Source of the DNA: Alphaproteobacteria bacterium
Lineage (GTDB): Bacteria > Pseudomonadota > Alphaproteobacteria > Micropepsales > Micropepsaceae
Direction of reading: 5' to 3'
DNA: 64,000 bases
NCBI GenBank assembly: GCA_017307355.1
Contig: JAFKFG010000008.1
Span: forward strand, 62,001 to 126,000
Shown here piece by piece: positions 49,033-58,419 of this stretch (positions within the stretch are counted from its first letter, which is position 1; every line of letters begins with the position of its first letter). A program made the translations under genes and the position numbers. Below the pieces are notes generated by a model that worked only from the letters and a program-made list of their open reading frames with translations, did not search any database and was not told the origin of the DNA.

Positions 49033-50076
49033 TCAGCCGATGGTCACGCCCCGCGCGCGCAGGTCGCGGAACATGCGTTCCACCAGCCGGGCCTGGGCGT
49101 GCATGCGGTCGGTGCGGGCATCGACCTTATATTTGTTGCCTGCCGACAGGATGATGCCGTCGTCGCGTTCCAGGAAGATCCCGATCTCCAAAAGCCGGTT
49201 GATGCGGCGGCGCACGGTTTCGAGCGGCAGCATGGTGGCGCGCGAGATCGCCGCCCGGCTGATGCCGTGGCGCAGGCTGTCGGGCTCGATCAGCCCGGCG
49301 AACTGGCGGCTGAGATTGGCGTCATTGTCGATATGCGAGACATTGGCGCTGCCCACGGTGATGGCGATCAGGTAATCGACCGGATCGAGCCCGGCCAAGG
49401 GCGACGCCATCATCGCGTCCATGATGATGTTCAGCACCAGCCGGTCGGCGGCGCGCGAAATCATCTTCACTTGTTCTTCGCGCCTCAGCCCCTTGCCCGC
49501 CAGCTGGCCCGGATAGGCCATGGCGGCGTCGCCGGGAATGGGAATGATTTCGGTGACGTCGGGCACGCCCACAAAGTCGTTGGGCCCGGCCATGTTGCCA
49601 TCCGGCCCGATCAATCCGCTCACATCCATGAAACAGACCATGGTGGTGAGGCCGTTCTCCTGCTCGCGCAGGGGCAGGCTGACGGTTTCCACGAATTGCT
49701 CGCCGCCGGTTTTCAAGGTGAGCTGATGGGTGACGCGAATGATCGCGCCCGACACCGCCGCCAGCACGCGGCGCATGCGCTCGCCCCGCGCTTCGGGCGG
49801 CGCCATCTCCACATAATCGATGCCGGTCAGGTCGGCGCGGGCCAGGCGCTTGATCTCCTCGCCCACGAAGCGGATGGGAATGCCGCCGTGCGGATTATAT
49901 TCGCTGAACACGGTGAAGCGGCGCACGTCGCCGGAGAGCGCCTTGTCGAACGCGGCACCATCGGGAAGCTCCACGCCATTCCAGGCGGCAAGCCATTGAT
50001 CCGTGAATTGCTGTGAGCCCGGCGCCAGACCCACTGATACGAGGAGTTGCTGTGTTGCCTCTTTGTTGTACGGCAT
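49033..50076 (-). CDS. PAS-domain protein with C-terminal winged helix
   Basis: 347 residues. N-terminal PAS-like region (FRRFTVFSEYNPHGGIPIRF through LKTGGEQFVETVSLPLREQE), a middle helical part, and a C-terminal winged-helix (ISRAAISRATMLPLETVRRR INRLLEIGIFL). So a ligand- or redox-sensing transcription regulator in the cytosol. Divergent from the response-regulator gene across a 315-nt region with an inverted repeat, which it may bind. Confidence 0.75.
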   Translation of the reverse strand: MPYNKEATQQLLVSVGLAPGSQQFTDQWLAAWNGVELPDGAAFDKALSGDVRRFTVFSEYNPHGGIPIRFVGEEIKRLARADLTGIDYVEMAPPEARGERMRRVLAAVSGAIIRVTHQLTLKTGGEQFVETVSLPLREQENGLTTMVCFMDVSGLIGPDGNMAGPNDFVGVPDVTEIIPIPGDAAMAYPGQLAGKGLRREEQVKMISRAADRLVLNIIMDAMMASPLAGLDPVDYLIAITVGSANVSHIDNDANLSRQFAGLIEPDSLRHGISRAAISRATMLPLETVRRRINRLLEIGIFLERDDGIILSAGNKYKVDARTDRMHAQARLVERMFRDLRARGVTIG

Positions 50077-50218
50077 ATGCAGGCAACAAATCTCTTTCCG
50101 ACCGGAGTCCGTCTAATGTCCCCATAATAGGCTGATTTGATTGCATATATCGCTGGTTGCATTACCTAAAATGGGTATATCCGCGCCGGATGCGGGCGGA
50201 TGCGTCCCATTTGCAACG

Positions 50219-50250
50219 GTACCCCCATATCTTGTCCCCATATTGGGTAC
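50219..50250. promoter_or_regulatory. Inverted repeat in the divergent promoter region
   Basis: GTACCCcCATAT, nine bases, ATATtGGGTAC. AT-containing palindrome midway between the PAS-wHTH gene and the receiver gene. Candidate binding site for that regulator. The rest of 50077-50391 shows no gene. Confidence 0.5.
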
Positions 50251-50391
50251 GCATCGCATATCGCGCGTTCCGCGTGTGCGGATACACGTGCGCCCCGGGG
50301 CAGGGGCGGGCGCGACGGCGCGCGATTTTGTGCCCGCGGCTGTGATCGCATTCCGCGCCAGCGCCATCACCGATACCGATCCGCCCGCGCC

Positions 50392-50814
50392 ATGACCGTT
50401 TCCCGAATCGATTTTTCCGCGCTCGATTTTCTCCTGATCGAGGAAAGCGATCGCGTCCGCGAACAGACCGGCGACATGCTGCGCGGCTTCGGCGTCACAA
50501 GGCTGCGCGAGGCGCGCTCGATCGAAGCGGCGATGCGCGACATCGAACGCCGCGCGCCCGACATCATTCTCTGCGACTGGATGACCAGGCCCACCGAGGG
50601 GCTTTCGTTCCTGCGCAAGCTGCGCGCCGATCCCGCCAAAGCCTATGCCCATGCGCTGGTGATCATGATCAACGAGCATGCCTCCGCCGATCACATTCAG
50701 GCGGCGCTGGGCGAAGGCGCGGACAGCTATCTCGTCAAGCCGTTCCGGGCGGCGACCCTGTTCAGCCACCTGGTGCAGGTGGTTTCGGGGCAAAAGGCGC
50801 AGCCCGGCGATTGA
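50392..50814 (+). CDS. Stand-alone response-regulator receiver protein
   Basis: 140 residues, CheY-like, no output domain. The acidic pocket is EESD, the phospho-acceptor Asp is in IILCDWMTRP, and the Lys is in YLVKPFRAATL. The switch Ser/Thr position reads MINEHAS, atypical. May signal by protein contact, like a single-domain regulator. The cognate kinase is not in the window; the neighbouring PAS regulator may be a partner. Confidence 0.85.
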   Translation: MTVSRIDFSALDFLLIEESDRVREQTGDMLRGFGVTRLREARSIEAAMRDIERRAPDIILCDWMTRPTEGLSFLRKLRADPAKAYAHALVIMINEHASADHIQAALGEGADSYLVKPFRAATLFSHLVQVVSGQKAQPGD

Positions 50815-50902
50815 ACGCGGCAATCGAGAACCGGCTCGGCAAAGCCGCGCGATTTCCAGTATCGTGCCCGCGACCTGTCGCGACGCCGCCGGAGAATTCG
50901 CC

Positions 50903-51526
50903 ATGCCGCATCTCTATCTGTTCCTTGCCGCCGCCTTCGCGCTGGCGATCACCCCGGGGCCGGGCATGTTCTATGTGGTGGGCCGCACCTGGGCGGCGGG
51001 GAAGGGCGATGGCCTGGCCTCGTCCTTCGGCACCATGCTGGGCGGCTTCGTCCATGTGGCGGCCTGCGTGATCGGGGTGTCGGCCCTGGTGATGGCCAGC
51101 GCCGCGGCCTTTTCCGCGCTGAAGATCGTGGGCGGGCTTTACCTGATTTATCTGGGCATCCAGACCTTCCGCTCGGCGTCGCGCGAAGAGATGACGATGC
51201 CGCAAGAGGGGCGCGCCGGATGGATGCGCGCGTTGCGGCAAGGTGTGGTGGTGGAAGCCACCAATCCCAAGACCGCCGCCTTCTTCCTGGCTTTCATTCC
51301 CCAGTTCATCCGGGTGGAGGCGGGACATGTGGCGCTTCAGTTCCTGGTGCTGGGCGTGGTTTCGGTGCTGCTCAACACGGCCGCGGATCTTCTGGCGGTG
51401 ATGGGCGCGGCGAAACTGCATGAGCGCTTTTTGCACCGGCCCAGCCTGTTCCGGCGGCTGCGTCAAGGTTCGGGGATCCTGATGGCCTCGCTGGGCGTGG
51501 GGCTTCTGGCGGCGCGGCGAGGCTGA
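50903..51526 (+). CDS. LysE-family exporter
   Basis: 207 residues, six spans. LysE/RhtB signature FALAITPGPGMFYVVGRTW and the middle block GLYLIYLGIQTFRS, plus VEATNPKTAAFFLAFIPQFI. Exports an amino acid or metabolite; substrate unknown. GGAGAATTCGCC precedes the ATG. Confidence 0.9.
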   Translation: MPHLYLFLAAAFALAITPGPGMFYVVGRTWAAGKGDGLASSFGTMLGGFVHVAACVIGVSALVMASAAAFSALKIVGGLYLIYLGIQTFRSASREEMTMPQEGRAGWMRALRQGVVVEATNPKTAAFFLAFIPQFIRVEAGHVALQFLVLGVVSVLLNTAADLLAVMGAAKLHERFLHRPSLFRRLRQGSGILMASLGVGLLAARRG

Positions 51527-51706
51527 CGTCTTTCGCGGCGCTAATGTTTACAGGCTAAGCCCGGTTTTCCGGGCTTTTCCCCTTAACCGACAAACCGTCG
51601 GCATACTTTCGCGACAACCCGTTCGGGCGTAACGTCGCCCCCTTTCGCAATCAACAGGAGTCCGGCTTGTCGACCGGCGGCCGGACGAAAATCGGGGAGT
51701 AAAAGC

Positions 51707-53134
51707 GTGGAAGACTTGAAGAAAACTGGTACGGACCGCCGCTCGTTTCTGATGGGCGGGGCGAGGAGTGCCAGCGTATTGGCCCTTGGACCCTTGCTGG
51801 CCAGCGTGGGCGCGGCCAAGGCGGCGCCGATGGCCGGCGGCAAATATGATTTCGATACACCTTATAATCGCATCGGCACCGATTGCGTGAAGTGGGACGG
51901 CGCCATCCGCGACGAGAAGATGCCCAAGATCGTGGCGGGCATGGGCATCGCCGACATGGATTTCGAATGCGTGCCGGTGGTGACCGAAGCGCTGCAGAAG
52001 CGCGTCAGCCATCACAATTGGGGTTACGAGCTGCTCGACATCGACCTGTTGCTCGGCAATGGCGGCAACAGCGGCTTCGTCAAGGGCATCATCGACTGGA
52101 ACCGCAAGCATTACGGCATCACCAACATCACCCCCGCCAATCTGGGAGTCACCACGGGCGTGCATTCGGGCATCATGCCGGCGCTCCGCGCCTTCGCGCC
52201 GCCGGGATCGAAAGTGCTGATGGCGACGCCGATCTACAACGCCTTCTATTTCGACCTTTATGGTTCGAAGCTGGTCGCCAATGAAAGCCTGATGAAGGTG
52301 GTGAACGGCCGCTACGAGATCGACTGGGCCGATTTCGAGAAGCGCGCTTCCGACCCCAACACCAAGACCACCATCCTGTGCAATCCGCACAATCCGGTGG
52401 GCCGGGTCTGGTCGAAGGAAGAATTGCTGCGCTATGGCCAGATCTGCCTCAAGCATAATGTCAAAGTGCTGTCGGACGAGATCCATTGCGACTTCGTGGG
52501 CAAGGGCCAGAAATACACGCCCTTCGCCACCATCGGCGACAAGAAGGTCGTGGACAATTCCATCACCTTCAAGGCGGCGTCCAAGACCTTCTCCTTGGCC
52601 GGCCTGAAGTGCGCCTGGTTCTTCGCCACCGATCCGGAAGTGTTCAAGCAAGTGCAGTTCTGGAACCGGTCGGAAGTCTCGACCCTGGGCATTGTCTCGT
52701 CGGAAGCGGCCTATGCGGGCGGCGAAGCCTGGATGACCCAATGCGTCGATTACATCGACGGCAACCAGGCCTTCGCCAACGACTATATCAAGAAGAACAT
52801 TCCCTTGATCAAAGTCGGCAACAAGCCGGAAGGCACGTATCTGGCCTGGCTGGATGTTTCGCCCCTGGCCGAAAAAATCGGCGCCAAGAAGCTGGCCGAT
52901 GCGGAAAACCAGAAGAAGCAGCCCAACAACCCGCTCACCGGCAAGCCCAATGTGGTCTCGTCGGACGACATGGTGGGCCACTGGTTCGCCAAGAACGCCT
53001 ATGTGCAGATGAACCCCGGCCTGTCCTACGGCCTGGGCGGCCTCAACCATATGCGCATGAATGTGGCGACCTCGCGCAAGACCTTGACCGCGGCGCTGGA
53101 TTCCATCGCGGCGGCGACCAAGAAACTCGCTTAG
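51707..53134 (+). CDS. Tat-exported PLP aminotransferase, MalY/PatB-like
   Basis: 475 residues. Tat leader DRRSFLMGGARSASVLALGP ending AAKA-APMAG. Then fold type I class I/II aminotransferase of the MalY/PatB (C-S lyase) branch: GVTTGVHSGIMPALRAFAPP, ILCNPHNPVGRVWSKEEL, VLSDEIHCDFV, and PLP Lys in FKAASKTFSLAGLK. A periplasmic PLP enzyme is unusual; expected reaction would be beta-elimination of S-containing amino acids or transamination. A terminator follows at 53159. Start GTG/ATG at 51707 has AGTAAAAG only. Confidence 0.85.
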   Translation: MEDLKKTGTDRRSFLMGGARSASVLALGPLLASVGAAKAAPMAGGKYDFDTPYNRIGTDCVKWDGAIRDEKMPKIVAGMGIADMDFECVPVVTEALQKRVSHHNWGYELLDIDLLLGNGGNSGFVKGIIDWNRKHYGITNITPANLGVTTGVHSGIMPALRAFAPPGSKVLMATPIYNAFYFDLYGSKLVANESLMKVVNGRYEIDWADFEKRASDPNTKTTILCNPHNPVGRVWSKEELLRYGQICLKHNVKVLSDEIHCDFVGKGQKYTPFATIGDKKVVDNSITFKAASKTFSLAGLKCAWFFATDPEVFKQVQFWNRSEVSTLGIVSSEAAYAGGEAWMTQCVDYIDGNQAFANDYIKKNIPLIKVGNKPEGTYLAWLDVSPLAEKIGAKKLADAENQKKQPNNPLTGKPNVVSSDDMVGHWFAKNAYVQMNPGLSYGLGGLNHMRMNVATSRKTLTAALDSIAAATKKLA

Positions 53135-53158
53135 TCTCTCCGGCTGATGCGTGACCTG

Positions 53159-53194
53159 ACGGCCCGGGGGGAAACCTCCGGGCCGTTTTGTTTT
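53159..53194 (+). terminator. Rho-independent terminator
   Basis: ACGGCCCGG/CCGGGCCGT stem after the aminotransferase gene, then TTTTGTTTT. Between it and the sigma gene at 53467 there is only leader sequence with a GGGCGGGAA/TTCCCGTTGCCC hairpin just before the sigma gene. Confidence 0.88.
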
Positions 53195-53466
53195 GCAGGA
53201 TTTTCCTTCAAGCGCGGCACGCGTCCTGCCATCCTCGGACCGGGGGCAATACGCCGCTCGTCTTTTTGCATGCGCGAACCGGCGGGCGCGCGTCTTGCAT
53301 ATATAAAAGGCATGTCGCCCCTGGCGGATGCAACCGCGCACCCCGGCGCCGGTTGCAAATGCGTCAGACGTATGAGCCGCCCAAACCCTCAATGAATTTT
53401 TTCAAATAAATCGGGCGGGAAAAATTCCCGTTGCCCCTATGCTTTTTGCCATCGGGGGCTTGCTTC

Positions 53467-53946
53467 ATGACGGATATTCCGGCCGGCAGAGAGTTCTGGC
53501 GTGACCTGAAACGGCAGATCGCGCAGCGCATCCGCAATCCGTCGGAAGCCGAGGATTTGCTGCATTCGGCCTATCTGCGCTTCCAGCGCTACCGGATGGA
53601 AAAGGAAGTGCACGATCCGGCCGCGTTCCTGGTCAGGACCGCCTGCAATCTGGGCATCGACAATTTCCGCCGCAAAAGACCCACCGTCGAGCCCGAGCAG
53701 GCCGAAGGGATCGAGGATGTCACCCCGCTTCAGGATGAGGTTGTGGCCTCCCGCGCGCGTCTAAGAAGGGTGCAGCTCGGCATCGAGCGGCTTCATCCAC
53801 GGACGCGGCAGATCTTCATCATGCATCGCTGGCACGAAATGAGATACCAGGAAATCGCCGAGCGGCTGGATATCAGCGTCAGCTCGGTGGAGAAGCATAT
53901 CGCCAAGGCCATGCTGTTCCTCAGCGAATGGACTGAGGGTTGGTGA
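53467..53946 (+). CDS. ECF sigma factor, FecI-like
   Basis: 159 residues. Region 2 around EAEDLLHSAYLRFQRYRMEK and FLVRTACNLGIDNFRRKR; region 4 around LHPRTRQIFIMHRWHEMRYQ and IAERLDISVSSVEKHIAKAM. It is followed at once by a FecR-like gene and a receptor with a signalling N-domain, so it belongs to the FecI iron/substrate cell-surface signalling type. Directs RNA polymerase to the receptor operon when released. ATG 53467 is the start nearest the conserved N-terminus. Confidence 0.92.
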   Translation: MTDIPAGREFWRDLKRQIAQRIRNPSEAEDLLHSAYLRFQRYRMEKEVHDPAAFLVRTACNLGIDNFRRKRPTVEPEQAEGIEDVTPLQDEVVASRARLRRVQLGIERLHPRTRQIFIMHRWHEMRYQEIAERLDISVSSVEKHIAKAMLFLSEWTEGW

Positions 53947-53965
53947 TGAGGCCCGCGATGGAGAC

Positions 53966-54925
53966 ATGCCGATGAGCCGCGCGGACCGCAAAGCGCTGCT
54001 GATCAAGGCCGGCGCCGCGACCTGGCTGGCGCGGCTGCGCGCCGACGACCGCACGGCGGAAGACGAAGCGGCGTTTCGCGAATGGCTGGCGGCCGATCCC
54101 GCCCATGGCGCCGCCTTCGAAGCGATGAACGGGGTGTGGGACGTGGCGGGGCCGCGCGATCTGCGCGGCAAGCTGCCCGGAATCGAAACCCGCATCAGCC
54201 GCCGGGCGGTGATGGCGGGCGTGTTCGTGACCGCGGGCGTGGGCGGCACCTTCGCCATGACCCAGATGGCGGCGGCCAATGTCTATCGCACCGAAGTGGG
54301 CGAGCAGAAGCATGCGCTTCTGCCCGACGGTACCGAACTCTTCCTCGACACCGACACCAAGCTGGTGGTCGATCTGCGCAAGAGCCTGCGCAATGTGGTG
54401 CTGGAATATGGCTGCGCCAATTTCCGGGTCGCCCCCGACCTCAAGCGGCCCTTCGCGGTCAATGCCGCGGGCAGCATCATCCAGGGCGCGCAATCCACTT
54501 TCGATGTGCGGCGCGACGGCGACCAGGTTTCGGTGGTGCTGATCCAGGGACGCGCCACGGTGGAATCCATCGCCATGGAACCGGCGCGGGTTCTGGCCGA
54601 TGGCGATAGGCTGGTCTTCACCCCGCGCAAGACCATCAAGCGCGACAAGCCGAACCTGTTGCCGCTTCTGGCCTGGCATACCGGCCAGGCGTTGTTTCAA
54701 GGCGAGACACTTTTGGACGCGGCCAGCGAAATGAACCGCTACAGCGCGCTCAAGCTGGTGATCGCCGACGACCGCATCGAAGGCATGAAAGTGAGCGGAC
54801 TTTACCGCGTCGGCGACAATGCGATTTTCGCGCAGGCGCTGGAAAAATTGCTGCCGGTGTCGATCCGTCAGTTCGAGGACCGGATCGAGATCGTGGGAGA
54901 CGACGCGCAACTCACAAAAATTTGA
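53966..54925 (+). CDS. FecR-family anti-sigma/sensor protein
   Basis: 319 residues. N-terminal anti-sigma segment (AATWLARLRADDRTAEDEAA FREWLAADPAHGAAFEAM), one span (AVMAGVFVTAGVGGTFAMTQ), then the periplasmic FecR domain (YRTEVGEQKHALLPDGTELF, LEYGCANFRVAPDLKRPFAV) and a C-terminal secretin-like STN contact region. Relays the receptor signal to the sigma factor across the inner membrane. Lies 19 nt after the sigma gene, so the same operon. Confidence 0.92.
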   Translation: MPMSRADRKALLIKAGAATWLARLRADDRTAEDEAAFREWLAADPAHGAAFEAMNGVWDVAGPRDLRGKLPGIETRISRRAVMAGVFVTAGVGGTFAMTQMAAANVYRTEVGEQKHALLPDGTELFLDTDTKLVVDLRKSLRNVVLEYGCANFRVAPDLKRPFAVNAAGSIIQGAQSTFDVRRDGDQVSVVLIQGRATVESIAMEPARVLADGDRLVFTPRKTIKRDKPNLLPLLAWHTGQALFQGETLLDAASEMNRYSALKLVIADDRIEGMKVSGLYRVGDNAIFAQALEKLLPVSIRQFEDRIEIVGDDAQLTKI

Positions 54926-55041
54926 GCCGGCAAAATCCGCCGCTGTGCAATTTTGTCGGCTCGAATGATTGAGGGTGCGCGGATTTCGAACGTCTAGTGA
55001 ATAAGAGGCGGCCTCGAAGCCGCCGTACAGGGGGAATATTG

Positions 55042-58000
55042 ATGTTCGGGTTCCAGGGAATGAGTTTCCGCGCGCGTCTGGCTTGCGGTGCGGCCGTTGC
55101 GGCGCTGTCGATCAGCGCGGCGCAGGCGCAAGCGACCGATTTCGCGCTGCCCGCCCAGCCGCTTTCGGATTCGCTGTTGGCGGTGGCGCAGAAGACGGGC
55201 GAAAGCATTCTCTTCTCGCCCCAGGCCCTGAACGGCATTCAGGCCCCCGCCGTGCACGGCCAGATGTCGGCGCACGATGTGGTGGAAAAGCTGCTTCAAG
55301 GCACGCGGCTGGAAGCCGCCTCGGTGGGCAGCGACGGCATGGTGATCCGCCCCATCGCCGACCGGCGCAGCGAAGCTTCGGTGGCGCGCCGCATGCAGAT
55401 CGCGGCGGTGACGCCCGCCGTGCAACTGGCCCAGGCCGCGCCCGCGCCGCAGCAGAGCGCGCCGCCGCCGCCGCCCGCCGCGACCGTGGCGCAGGCGGAA
55501 CCGGAACCCGCCGGGGCGGCGCAAGGCACCGAACAGATCATCGTCTCGGCCTCGCGCATTTCCATCGCCGGCTATCAGCAGGCGACGCCCGTCACCGTGG
55601 TGGGCAGCGCCCAGCTGGAAGAAGCCGCCCATGCCGATATCGGCGACACCATCCGCGAAATGCCGCAAGTGTCGGGCATCGGCCCGTCCAAGGGATCGGC
55701 CGGCGGCACCATCTTCGCCTCCACGCCCGGCCTTTCCACCGTCAATCTGCGCAACCTGGGCATCACCCGCAATCTCGTGCTGATCGACGGCCAGCGCGTG
55801 GTGCAATCCAACGTGTCGGGCGGCGTGGACCTCGCCACCATTCCTTCCACCCTGATCCAGCGCGTGGATGTGGTGACGGGCGGTGCCTCGGCGGCCTATG
55901 GCTCCGACGCCGTGTCGGGCGTGATCAACCTGATCCTCAACAAGAATTTCGACGGCTTCAAAGCCAATATCCAGGGCGGCGACACCTACAAGGACGACCG
56001 GCGCACCTGGGAAGTGGAAGGCTCCTACGGCCAGGATATTTTCGGCGGCCGCGGCCATGTGATCGTGTCGGGCAATTATCAGCAAAGCCCGGATTCGGTC
56101 TTCTCCATCGACCGCAGCTGGTACACCGGCACTTACCTGATGAACAATCCGGCCTATGTCGCCGGCAACGGCCAGCCCCGCTATATCCATCGCAGCAATG
56201 TGGGCCAATATGCCACCAATGGCGGCGCCATTATCGCGGGCCCCCTGGCGGGCATCCAGTTCGTGGGCCCGAACGGCACGCCGGTTCCCTATGACAAGGG
56301 CCTGGTGACGGGCACCGGCTCGGTGGGCGGCAGCTCCAACATCTACAACAGCGAGCAGCCCACCAATCTTCTGGCTTTTCCGTTCCACAGCCTGACCCTG
56401 TTCGGCTATGGCCAGTACCGGGTGACCAGCAATATCAGCGCCTCGCTCCAGCTGAATTACGGCAAGAGCTGGTCGATGAACGACTCCACCACCGCGTTCA
56501 AGTCGAATTACCGCATCTATGCGGACAATGCGTATCTGGATCCCAGCATCGCGGCGCGGATGAATGCGCCGGGCTATTCGCTGATCGAGGCGGGGACGAA
56601 CCGGCGCTATTTCGAATTGTCCACGCCCATGACCAACAATGTGGACCTGCACAATCCGGACTTCCATCAGTTCCAGAATTCCATCGGCGTGCCGGTGAAC
56701 GTCTCGGCGCGCCAGCTGTTCCGCGGCGTGTTCAGCCTGGACGGCTCGATCGGCGACAATTGGTCGTGGAGCGCCTATTACCAGCACGGCATGAGCCGGG
56801 TGCGGCTCACCCCGCCGCATGTGGTGATCACCCAGAACATGACCAACGCGCTGGACGCGGTGCGCGTGACCTCCGCCAATGTGGGATCGTCGGGCCTGGC
56901 CATCGGCTCCATCGCCTGCCGTTCCACCCTGACCAATCCCACCAATGGCTGCGCCCCGCTCAATGCGATGGGCGACGGCGTGGCCTCGGCGGCGGCGGTC
57001 AATTACGTCAACACCGACAAGGACTATGAGACCATGGTCCTGAACGAGGATGTGGCGGCCGCCTCGATGCAGGGCAAGCTGCCCTGGAACTTCACCGGGG
57101 CGGGCGAACCGGCCGTGGCCTTCGGCGCCGAATACCGCAAGGAAGGCGGCGTCACCGAAGTCTCGCAGCTGGCGCTCGACACCGCGCTGGCGGTGGCCAA
57201 TTTCGGACCGTTGCGCGGCCAGTATCACATCGAGGAAGGTTTCGCGGAAATCAACGCGCCCATCCTGAAGGACAGCTTCGTTCAGTCCTTGGATTTCGAC
57301 GCGGCGGGCCGCATCACCAGCTATTCCACCTCCGGCATGGTGGAAACCTGGAAGCTGGGCCTCACCTCCCAGGTCAATGACGACATCAAGCTGCGCAGCT
57401 TCTATTCGGTGGACATTCGCGCCCCGAACCTGTCGGAACTGTTCAGCGGCGGCATCTATTCCAACTCCTCGCCGATCGATCCGAAGACCGGCAAGCAGGT
57501 GACGCAGGTCCTGTCGGCGACCTTGTCCAACCCGAACCTCAAGCCCGAAGTGGCCAACACCGTGTCGGGCGGCGTGGTCTTGACGCCGCACTGGATCGAC
57601 GGGCTGCAGATGTCGTTCGACTGGTACAACATCAACCTCAAGGGCTACATCACCTCGCCCTCGGCGCAGCTCACCACCCAGCTCTGCCAGGCGGGCAATC
57701 AATATTATTGCGACCAGTTCGTGTATGACGGTAACGGCGTGCTGAAATATCTCTATTTGATGCCGCAGAACGCCGCCTCGCTGATCACCTCGGGCCTGGA
57801 TTTCCAGGCCGACTACCGCATGCCTCTGGGGGGCGGCACCATCGCCTATCACCTGGTGGGCAATTACACCGACCGGCGCGTGCAGTCGGCCTTCGGCGCG
57901 GCGCCGTTCGATTCCGCCGGCAGCATGTCCAGCGTGGGCACCTATACCAGCGTGCCCAAGCTGCACTTCAACCTCTCGGCCACCTATGCCGAAGGCCCGC

Positions 58001-58302
58001 TGGTGGCCACGGTGCAGGGCCGCTTCATCGGTTCGGCCCGGCTCAACAATTATTGGGTGACGGGCGTGGACGTGGACGACAATGCCGTGCCGGAAGTCGC
58101 CTATATGGACCTGCGCGCCTCGTACAAATTCAGCGACAATATCCAGCTCTATGGCGCGATCGACAATGTGTTCAACACGCCGCCCCCCAGCGTGGCCATC
58201 CTGGCCAGCCAGAGCAATTCCAGCCAAAGCTTCGGCACCGACACCAGCAGCTACGACACGCTGGGCCGCCTGTTCCGGCTGGGCGTGAGGCTGAGTTACT
58301 GA
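55042..58302 (+). CDS. TonB-dependent receptor with STN signalling domain
   Basis: 1086 residues. Signal peptide (LACGAAVAALSISAAQAQ), STN domain (residues about 30-110: LPAQPLSDSLLAVAQKTGES), Ala/Pro linker, plug domain (about 165-290: TEQIIVSASRISIAGYQQAT, LVLIDGQRVV, GSDAVSGVINLIL), and an outer-membrane barrel ending RLFRLGVRLSY with the terminal aromatic. The STN domain contacts FecR, so it is a transducing receptor. Substrate unknown (siderophore, polysaccharide, or vitamin). AGGGGGA before ATG 55042. Terminator at 58333. Confidence 0.94.
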   Translation: MFGFQGMSFRARLACGAAVAALSISAAQAQATDFALPAQPLSDSLLAVAQKTGESILFSPQALNGIQAPAVHGQMSAHDVVEKLLQGTRLEAASVGSDGMVIRPIADRRSEASVARRMQIAAVTPAVQLAQAAPAPQQSAPPPPPAATVAQAEPEPAGAAQGTEQIIVSASRISIAGYQQATPVTVVGSAQLEEAAHADIGDTIREMPQVSGIGPSKGSAGGTIFASTPGLSTVNLRNLGITRNLVLIDGQRVVQSNVSGGVDLATIPSTLIQRVDVVTGGASAAYGSDAVSGVINLILNKNFDGFKANIQGGDTYKDDRRTWEVEGSYGQDIFGGRGHVIVSGNYQQSPDSVFSIDRSWYTGTYLMNNPAYVAGNGQPRYIHRSNVGQYATNGGAIIAGPLAGIQFVGPNGTPVPYDKGLVTGTGSVGGSSNIYNSEQPTNLLAFPFHSLTLFGYGQYRVTSNISASLQLNYGKSWSMNDSTTAFKSNYRIYADNAYLDPSIAARMNAPGYSLIEAGTNRRYFELSTPMTNNVDLHNPDFHQFQNSIGVPVNVSARQLFRGVFSLDGSIGDNWSWSAYYQHGMSRVRLTPPHVVITQNMTNALDAVRVTSANVGSSGLAIGSIACRSTLTNPTNGCAPLNAMGDGVASAAAVNYVNTDKDYETMVLNEDVAAASMQGKLPWNFTGAGEPAVAFGAEYRKEGGVTEVSQLALDTALAVANFGPLRGQYHIEEGFAEINAPILKDSFVQSLDFDAAGRITSYSTSGMVETWKLGLTSQVNDDIKLRSFYSVDIRAPNLSELFSGGIYSNSSPIDPKTGKQVTQVLSATLSNPNLKPEVANTVSGGVVLTPHWIDGLQMSFDWYNINLKGYITSPSAQLTTQLCQAGNQYYCDQFVYDGNGVLKYLYLMPQNAASLITSGLDFQADYRMPLGGGTIAYHLVGNYTDRRVQSAFGAAPFDSAGSMSSVGTYTSVPKLHFNLSATYAEGPLVATVQGRFIGSARLNNYWVTGVDVDDNAVPEVAYMDLRASYKFSDNIQLYGAIDNVFNTPPPSVAILASQSNSSQSFGTDTSSYDTLGRLFRLGVRLSY

Positions 58303-58332
58303 AAATCGCTAGTACCCTGAGCGTGTAACTTC

Positions 58333-58367
58333 AAAGGCCCGGCGATCCCCGTCCGGGCCTTTTTTTC
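58333..58367 (+). terminator. Rho-independent terminator of the receptor operon
   Basis: Stem AAAGGCCCGG/CCGGGCCTTT with loop CGATCCCCGT and a T-run, 31 nt after the receptor stop. Confidence 0.92.
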
Positions 58368-58419
58368 GCGCCTACGGCCTCGGCTTGACGGGCGGGGCAT
58401 GCGCTTTTCACAATGGCGC

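Noticed and set aside
54994..58227. 1077-residue open frame antisense to the TonB receptor
   Set aside because: His/Gly/Arg-rich, low-complexity composition typical of the reverse frame of high-GC genes; no ribosome site; the + strand protein is unambiguous.
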